Notes under the pieces: model-generated
What the model was told of the DNA's origin: nothing
Seen by the model: only the letters and a program-made list of their open reading frames with translations
The model's database searches: none
Shown here: piece by piece, positions 58,570-64,000 of the stretch
How positions within the stretch are numbered: position 1 is the first letter of the stretch
How the letters are laid out: every line of letters begins with the position of its first letter
From: a bacterium UBP11_UBA4055
GTDB taxonomy: Bacteria; UBA4055
Direction of reading: 5' to 3'
Length of the DNA stretch: 64,000 nucleotides
NCBI GenBank assembly: GCA_002382735.1
Contig: DFZN01000043.1
Location: 56,874-120,873, forward strand
Made by a program: the position numbers and the translations under genes

Positions 58570-61500
58570 TCACAGTTTACCGTAATACTCGATTATTTTT
58601 CTTCCGCGCCTGAAAAAATAAGTTGATTCAAAAAGCTTAAGCTGGGTCTCGTCCATATAATCGTAAAGATAGTTTTTTATCTCCTCGTAAAGATCAATAA
58701 ATCTGGTGAGAAGTTTTTTTGGCACATTGACCATAAGAGCGAATTCCATGAACGGGATCATTGTATAAACATTTATCATCACATAACCGTCAATATGCAG
58801 TTTTCTCGATAATTCGTATATCCTGTCTATCAGTCCGGTTTCTTTTGTCAGCATGAATTTAGTCACCATAAAAGAAAGATGATCGCCGGTACACTCAGTA
58901 TTGTAGAACCTGCTGTCGACCTCCCCCATAACCTTCTGTACATCGGGCAGTTTTCTGTTCAGCTTAAGATAGTGCAGAAGCATCATCGGCGTCTCAAGCT
59001 CAAGCGATCCTGAAAGTATCTCTTCGACCCTGTCCGGAGACCACCTGTAGCAGATATTGTACTCGTAATATTTTTCCGACAGTTCGTTCATCTTATTAAA
59101 AACCTCTTCTGATACAGTACCATCAGTCCTCAGCTTCTTAACATCCTGAAGGCATTCTTCTTTTGAAAAAACTTCGGGGTAGTATTTTGCGACCCTCTCA
59201 TAATGCCTGAGTACATCCGCTCCGGGTATCGTTCTGAAATACAGATAAGCCTTACGGACAGTGGATTTGGCGGTCTTGAAATCGCCTTTTCTGTGCAGAA
59301 GTATGAACTCGTTCGTGAGATATGTGATGTAAGTGGAAAGCTCGTTATTCTCCTTGGCCTGCCTGCGCGTTTCCTGTATAAGGGTGATCACTTCGCCTAC
59401 AGGATAATACAGATTGGCCTTTGCCGTGGCGATATCTCCTATATCATCCGTGGTGAGTTCCTTTCTCAACTTCTGCTTCAGATCGATCTTCTTCTGGTCC
59501 CAGTAAAGTGATTTTTCATAGTCGTTCTTGTAGAAATAATAGTATGAAAGGATCGTGTACATTTCAAAAACGCTGTCGAGATGCTTGCTCCTGTAGGCGA
59601 CTTCAAGACCGTAATTGAGCCTTTCACTGTAGTCGCCCTTGATGAATCCTTTTTCCGAAAGGATCGCGATGGACCTTATAAGGAAAAAATAGTTGGCGTT
59701 GAATTTCTGATTTATCACATAATCGTTAATATACCCTGAAAGCACATTTTCATATTCATCCTTCCATTCTACCACGCCGTAAATGAATTTCATCGCGCTT
59801 ACGAGATCGGGATATTCAAAAGAAACATTCCTGTCGTTCTTTATAACATCCTCGAGCATGGAAATGATCCCTGATCCCTGATCGAAATACACTCCCGACA
59901 CGAGAAGCTTCTTGACAAAATCCAACAGTTCAGTGTACATGTCTTCCGGTTTCATCCCTTCCTGCATCACGGGCAGAACTGCCTTAATGAATTCATAAGC
60001 GTTATAGTTGTATTTTTCAGGATCGAGCATTCTGAGCTTAAGCCTGATAAAACTGATCCTGTTGTCTATTATCCTGCCCTTTTTTCGAAACAGTCTGTCG
60101 AGATGGGTCATCAGTTTTACGGACTTATCCTTATCCTTTTTGTCAAGATAGTAGGCGTAATTTACCTCAAGTCTGAACCTGAGTTCACTGTCTTCGGATA
60201 TTTTCAGACTGTTCAGCAGCAGATAATAAAGGTTATCGTTCGAATCAAGCTTCAGTATCTTGTCAATATATTTTCCCACCATGTTTAGGTGGCTTCTGCT
60301 CTTTTCAGTGCTCAAGAATATCCTTATGATAAGAACAGCGTACTGGCTGAACTTATCCCTGTGCGGGATCTCGAGTATTTTTTGGTACAGATCGATGAGG
60401 TCATGTTTCGAGCACTGCTTGAAAACATAATCCTTTACTTCTTTTCTCACAGCCTTGTAGATGTCCTGATATCCGCTTATGAGTTCAAGCTCAAATAACC
60501 TCTTTAATGTCTTTTTCAGATCGTAATCCGATACCGGTATCACCGACTTTATCTCTTCGGTCGTCAGCTTGTTGAAAGTAACGCAAAGCAGCCTGAGTAC
60601 ACTTACATCCGCATCATCGAGTGTCTCGACAATGCTTCTCACCGTCTTTCCTGAATCATCCTTAAGGATCAGACTGAATTTCCCGTTATCCCTGAACAGC
60701 AGAAGTCCTGAAACATAATTCAGAACTCCTTCCTGGAACAATTCGTCCATGCACTGCATCAGTTTTCTGTAATTTCCCCGTGTGTGATCATAGACTTTTT
60801 TTATAAAGTCGGGAGGAAGGCTTCCTATCCTGCCCAGAAATATATCCACCGCCTTTTCCGTCTCCTCATAGGATAAAAGAGGAATATCGATCTTCTGTAT
60901 ATCAGGATCGTATTCCATCAGCCTATAGCTCTGCCCGGCGGCCTCGTTCATTTTGTCGGTAGCCACTGATATCAGAAGAAAAAGGCTGCCCGAGTTCTTA
61001 TTTATATTCATAAGCCTGTTCACGAATTTTACAGATTCGTGATCGTACCTGTCGAAACTGTCAAGAAGTACCGTTAAAGGCAGATTACCGAAGGATGAGC
61101 ATTTCAGAATAAAACCGATAATGTCGTTGTAGATATATGAAAAATCCTGTTCTTTCTCGATTATGGAATCAATATCGGCAAGTATCTTTTCGTACTCCTC
61201 TTTTATCCCAAAGTCATCGGAATAGAGATTATATGTTTTTCTGAGAAGGAGTTTTCCGATCAGAAAATCCTCGCTCGTGTTGTCGTCGAAATACATTTTG
61301 ACGGCTTTTTCAAGATTCAGTCCGGCTTCGAATATCATCTGATCAAGTATCTTGGTCTTGCCCGAACCGGATACTCCTGTCAGTATTACGGTTCTTCCCT
61401 CCTTCCTTTTAAGTGTATTCTGCCTTAAAGTATCGATCTGCTCATAAACCTCATCTCTGAGAACGAATTTGGGATTATTTAAAAATGATGTCAAATGGTG

Positions 61501-62781
61501 GACAGCGGGGATCTTAAAGTCCGTTCCGAATATATTATTGAGAGAAACGATAGCTTCGATCGCGGATGAGATCCTTGTGCCTGGATTTTTTTCGGTAAGT
61601 TGCGAAATAAATGACCTGACACGCCTGTCCTTAAATTCCGAAAGAAGCTCCATGTTCCGTTCGTACTCTTTATTCAGTGCTTTTATCAGGCTCCCGCCTT
61701 TTCCGTTTATCGCAGATTCTTCTTCGGTTATGCCTTTATTTACATGAATAAGAGTGACGCCCAGTGAGTAGAGGTCGATCTTGGGACTTATTTTTTCGGG
61801 ATTTAAGAAGAGCTCAGGCGCCATGTACGAGATCGTTCCCCTGGCATCGATGCTCTGTTTATTATGTTTTTTTACTTCCGAAAGACCGAAATCGAGTATC
61901 TTGACAATAGGACCGGCAGGCGAATTTACAATAAAAATGTTTTCGGGCTTTATATCGAAGTGGATGATGCTGTTCGAGTGAAGATAGTTCAGACCGTCGA
62001 GTATCTGATAGACCACATCTGGGAATCTGGAGCTGCCGGGATTGGACTGAACATATTGCCTGATATCCGTTCCCTTAAGGTAGTCCATCGTATAATAATA
62101 CCTGTCGAACTTCCTGTCATATCCGAAATCGTAAACGCTGATTATATTTTTGTGATGAAGCGATTTTATTATAGTGAACTCTTCCTTGACAGAATCAATT
62201 ATATCTTTGAATTTTTCTTTCCGCTCATCGGTGATAGTTATCATTTTCAGTGCAAGGTCGAACCCAGAACCTGTGGTCTTGACATGAAAGATATCACCCT
62301 GCGCACCGCTTCCGAGTTTCTTCTGTACCCTGTAAACGGAATCTATTATCCTCCCGGCTGAAGCGGCTGAATTTTCGGCCGATTCCTTCTCGAATTCTTT
62401 TCTTTCTGAGATATCTTTTATCTGTGTCACGAAAAGATCTTTTGAATCTTTCACATAATGATAATAAGCCAGCTCTATCGGAAATACCTCGCCGTTCTTC
62501 CTCTGCGCGAAAAGTTTCCCCGGTGAATTTTTTGAAGTTACAGTTTTTCCGTCAAGTGCGTCTTCCATATCCTTCAGATAATTGTCTCTTTTATCCTCGG
62601 GCATCGACTTCAGGATGCTCGTTCCTATCATTTCACCTTCGCCGTGACCGAATATCCTGTGGGCAGACCTGTTGGCGAAGAGTATAACTGTATCCGCGTT
62701 TGAAACTATAAAAGCATCCTGAGAATTTTCAAACTTCAGCCTCTGATCTTCATCTGAGAATATGTTCTGTATTTCAGTCAT
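58570..62781 (-). CDS. PAS-Ser/Thr kinase-ATPase-TPR signalling protein
   Basis: 1403 residues, no membrane segment. PAS domain ~15-125 (FIVSNADTVILFANRSAHRI), kinase ~150-415: GSGAQGDIFHVK, catalytic loop IIHFDIKPENIFIV (HFD in place of HRD, Asp kept), DFGLSEV and ISYMAPELF. An AAA/STAND-like ATPase starts ~465 with VILTGVSGSGKTKILD, its Walker B near TVLLDSFDRYD. The last ~600 residues are helical repeats. The plan matches large kinase-ATPase sensor proteins (HstK-like) but has no histidine kinase end. The PAS domain probably senses a ligand or redox cue. Monocistronic. Confidence 0.8.
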   Translation of the reverse strand: MTEIQNIFSDEDQRLKFENSQDAFIVSNADTVILFANRSAHRIFGHGEGEMIGTSILKSMPEDKRDNYLKDMEDALDGKTVTSKNSPGKLFAQRKNGEVFPIELAYYHYVKDSKDLFVTQIKDISERKEFEKESAENSAASAGRIIDSVYRVQKKLGSGAQGDIFHVKTTGSGFDLALKMITITDERKEKFKDIIDSVKEEFTIIKSLHHKNIISVYDFGYDRKFDRYYYTMDYLKGTDIRQYVQSNPGSSRFPDVVYQILDGLNYLHSNSIIHFDIKPENIFIVNSPAGPIVKILDFGLSEVKKHNKQSIDARGTISYMAPELFLNPEKISPKIDLYSLGVTLIHVNKGITEEESAINGKGGSLIKALNKEYERNMELLSEFKDRRVRSFISQLTEKNPGTRISSAIEAIVSLNNIFGTDFKIPAVHHLTSFLNNPKFVLRDEVYEQIDTLRQNTLKRKEGRTVILTGVSGSGKTKILDQMIFEAGLNLEKAVKMYFDDNTSEDFLIGKLLLRKTYNLYSDDFGIKEEYEKILADIDSIIEKEQDFSYIYNDIIGFILKCSSFGNLPLTVLLDSFDRYDHESVKFVNRLMNINKNSGSLFLLISVATDKMNEAAGQSYRLMEYDPDIQKIDIPLLSYEETEKAVDIFLGRIGSLPPDFIKKVYDHTRGNYRKLMQCMDELFQEGVLNYVSGLLLFRDNGKFSLILKDDSGKTVRSIVETLDDADVSVLRLLCVTFNKLTTEEIKSVIPVSDYDLKKTLKRLFELELISGYQDIYKAVRKEVKDYVFKQCSKHDLIDLYQKILEIPHRDKFSQYAVLIIRIFLSTEKSRSHLNMVGKYIDKILKLDSNDNLYYLLLNSLKISEDSELRFRLEVNYAYYLDKKDKDKSVKLMTHLDRLFRKKGRIIDNRISFIRLKLRMLDPEKYNYNAYEFIKAVLPVMQEGMKPEDMYTELLDFVKKLLVSGVYFDQGSGIISMLEDVIKNDRNVSFEYPDLVSAMKFIYGVVEWKDEYENVLSGYINDYVINQKFNANYFFLIRSIAILSEKGFIKGDYSERLNYGLEVAYRSKHLDSVFEMYTILSYYYFYKNDYEKSLYWDQKKIDLKQKLRKELTTDDIGDIATAKANLYYPVGEVITLIQETRRQAKENNELSTYITYLTNEFILLHRKGDFKTAKSTVRKAYLYFRTIPGADVLRHYERVAKYYPEVFSKEECLQDVKKLRTDGTVSEEVFNKMNELSEKYYEYNICYRWSPDRVEEILSGSLELETPMMLLHYLKLNRKLPDVQKVMGEVDSRFYNTECTGDHLSFMVTKFMLTKETGLIDRIYELSRKLHIDGYVMINVYTMIPFMEFALMVNVPKKLLTRFIDLYEEIKNYLYDYMDETQLKLFESTYFFRRGRKIIEYYGKL

Positions 62782-62847
62782 TCTGCTTTTTTAACCCTGT
62801 CTCATTATGTAGCTTAATAATAATAAATCTTTGAGGGAAATGCCATA

Positions 62848-62879
62848 TAAAAAAAAGCCCCTGAGAGCAGGGGGCTTTT
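62848..62879 (-). terminator. terminator of the PUR-domain gene
   Basis: On the minus strand AAAAGCCCCCTG, a CTCT loop, then CAGGGGCTTTTTTTT. The stem has one unpaired base; the T-run follows in the minus direction. It lies ~25 bases beyond the 62905 stop, between that gene and the large kinase. Confidence 0.85.
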
Positions 62880-62904
62880 GTGAGGTGTTACGGTTGATTT
62901 TTAG

Positions 62905-63432
62905 TTATTCAGTAAGACCGAGTTTCTGAAGACGGGATTCTATCCCTTTCTGTTTCCTTCCAAATATCTCGGTAAGGTCTTCGACCGTTTTACCTGCTTT
63001 GAACAGAAATTCGAGTTTTTCCTCGTCCTCTCTTGTCCATTTTTTTCCGGAATTGGGATAGATATCTTTCTCATCTTGCGGGTCCAGGTTCAGAGGTGTT
63101 TCCTGAGAGCCGTCTTCACTTTCGAGACCGAGAGTCATTTCGCCGCTTTCAGTTTCAATTGTTTCCTGAGCGGCTTCAGCCGTGGCTTCCTCTTTGTTAT
63201 CTTTGATCTTGCCGATGGCGGTGTTAAGTACCTTGGCGAGCTTATACAGGTCTCCTTGGAACAGCATTATCCTGTTTTTTTGGTAGCTGCCGTCGTCGGT
63301 TTTCCTGCTTTCGGTGATCTTTACATACTTCGTGCTGTTCTTAGCCTCCAGCATGTTTACGAAGTAGCTTCTGTTGCCGTTCGAGAAGTTAGCACTGTAA
63401 ACTTCCGCATTGTTTGTGAGTTGTCTTTCCAT
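62905..63432 (-). CDS. PUR-domain (DUF3276) protein with SANT-like C-terminus
   Basis: 175 residues from ATG 63432, with AAGGAG 7 bases upstream. Residues ~5-75 form a PUR-alpha repeat (VYSANFSNGNRSYFVNMLEA ... KYVKITESR), a single-stranded nucleic-acid-binding fold common in FCB bacteria. An acidic, Glu-rich linker follows (~80-130). The last ~45 residues (KKWTREDEEKLEFLFKAGKT ... GIESRLQKLG) resemble a SANT/Myb-like helix set. Probably a nucleic-acid-binding housekeeping factor. Confidence 0.8.
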   Translation of the reverse strand: MERQLTNNAEVYSANFSNGNRSYFVNMLEAKNSTKYVKITESRKTDDGSYQKNRIMLFQGDLYKLAKVLNTAIGKIKDNKEEATAEAAQETIETESGEMTLGLESEDGSQETPLNLDPQDEKDIYPNSGKKWTREDEEKLEFLFKAGKTVEDLTEIFGRKQKGIESRLQKLGLTE

Positions 63433-63490
63433 GGTGTTTCTCCTTTTTGTTAGTTTACCATTTTTCAACTTTCAATGGTATAATAACACA

Positions 63491-63529
63491 AGAGGCGTGT
63501 CAAATCGTGACACGCCTCTATTTTTTTTT
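63491..63529 (+). terminator. strong hairpin with T-run on the plus strand
   Basis: AGAGGCGTGTCA (63491-63502), 5-base loop, TGACACGCCTCT (63508-63519), then A and nine T. The T-run is on the plus strand, but both neighbouring genes are on the minus strand. Read on the minus strand the hairpin is followed by TTGTGTTATTA and preceded by an A-run. It may stop transcription in both directions. Confidence 0.7.
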
Positions 63530-63553
63530 ATATTTTTTTAATTTTTTTTCAGC

Positions 63554-64000
63554 TTAAATGATGTTTTTCCTGTAAACGGTGTATTTTTTCTGGAGAGCAG
63601 AATATTTTTCTTTCAGTCTAAGGAATTTTTGACTCACTTCATCGAAGTCTTCACCGTATATTTCCCCGCTGACCTGCGACATGAGGCTCAACCTCCCGAC
63701 ATCGTCTTTTGCTATTGCACCGATCAGTTCCTGAACTTCAGCCCAGTTCGATCTGTCCAGACCGTTCTCTTTTTCTTCGAACCTGTGCATGTTAAGGATA
63801 TCGTTCTTTATGTAAACGAACTCTTTTTCAGTTATCTCGATCAGCCATTTCCTCAATGAACCAAGATAGTATGAGTTTATTATTTCGGGAGTTAACGGTG
63901 TTTTCTTATAAATTTGCAGGTCTGTCTTAAGTATTCCGATTATCTCCCAGACGGTTTTCGGGGTCACACCGAAAAGCTTTTCCCTTTCCTTCTGAGAGTA
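63554..64000 (-). CDS. uncharacterised protein, N-terminus outside window
   Basis: 148 visible residues, open to the right edge. In-frame codons continue past the GTG at 63967 as SQKEREKLFGV, so that GTG is probably not the start. The visible part is helical: VTPKTVWEIIGILKTDL, then a middle with WLIEITEKEFVYIKN and a C-terminal coiled coil (FLRLKEKYSALQKKYTVYR). KLFGVTPKTVW looks like an HTH turn. No family is recognised. It is probably a DNA- or RNA-linked protein; the strong hairpin at 63491 lies past its stop. Confidence 0.6.
   Translation of the reverse strand, partial: YSQKEREKLFGVTPKTVWEIIGILKTDLQIYKKTPLTPEIINSYYLGSLRKWLIEITEKEFVYIKNDILNMHRFEEKENGLDRSNWAEVQELIGAIAKDDVGRLSLMSQVSGEIYGEDFDEVSQKFLRLKEKYSALQKKYTVYRKNII

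Overview
The window looks like chromosome of an uncultured Gram-negative bacterium of the FCB (Fibrobacterota-Chlorobiota-Bacteroidota) assemblage. The clues are several secreted proteins with the type IX secretion / FlgD-like C-terminal tail (NYPNPFN ... KKMLYLK), a Bacteroidetes-type AIR synthase, a PUR-domain (DUF3276) protein, YaiO-like and plug-plus-barrel outer-membrane proteins, many TPR proteins and a C10 peptidase. The exact phylum is inference; Cloacimonadota or Delongbacteria-like lineages would fit.

Layout. 1-1427 holds most of an AMP-forming acetyl-CoA synthetase. 1544-8317 is one minus-strand operon of six tightly packed genes, starting from a good promoter at 8410-8438: a PqqD-like protein, an ATP-grasp ligase, a fold-III PLP decarboxylase, a urea-transporter/M23-peptidase fusion, a TPR-barrel outer-membrane protein and a small TPR protein. 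Together they look like an undescribed pathway that makes and exports or cell-wall-links a small amino-acid or peptide product. 8497-10005 is an MqsRA-like toxin-antitoxin unit with a third gene. 10249-17962 is a nine-gene plus-strand accessory cassette that turns strongly AT-rich from 13691: DUF4365, an unknown partner, ImmA/IrrE protease, PIN nuclease, four-helix membrane protein, an unknown, a HEPN protein with an intact RNxxxH motif, a Ser/Thr kinase and a TPR protein. Its right edge abuts a minus-strand remnant resembling a KAP NTPase N-terminus, followed by a solitary nuclease-methyltransferase (type IIG-like) and a Fic protein. This is the most defence-like part of the window and the best candidate for a new system.

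22162-34385 returns to backbone: prmA, a Gfo/Idh oxidoreductase, a subtilase, tRNA-Leu(CAA), rsmE, a squalene/phytoene synthase, and a C10 peptidase with a related Fn3 protein. 34460-47266 is a plus-strand housekeeping run (pyrD, purM, maf, TPR-PASTA, gamma carbonic anhydrase, pnp). It ends with a 1255-residue adenylate cyclase carrying TPRs and three thioredoxin-like folds, a PASTA protein and an outer-membrane barrel. 47270-51422 (minus) holds a beta-propeller secreted protein, a CorC/HlyC protein and an IMPACT/YigZ protein.

51506-55014 is an AT-rich segment with two tandem paralogous secreted proteins. It is bracketed by a perfect 19-bp inverted repeat, which suggests an inserted cassette without its own transposase. 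The rest holds punA, a 5-formyl-THF cyclo-ligase, an unknown protein, dapB, a DUF1318 lipoprotein, a 1403-residue PAS-kinase-ATPase-TPR signalling protein, a PUR-domain protein and a gene running off the right edge. No rRNA, CRISPR array, transposase or phage structural gene was seen.
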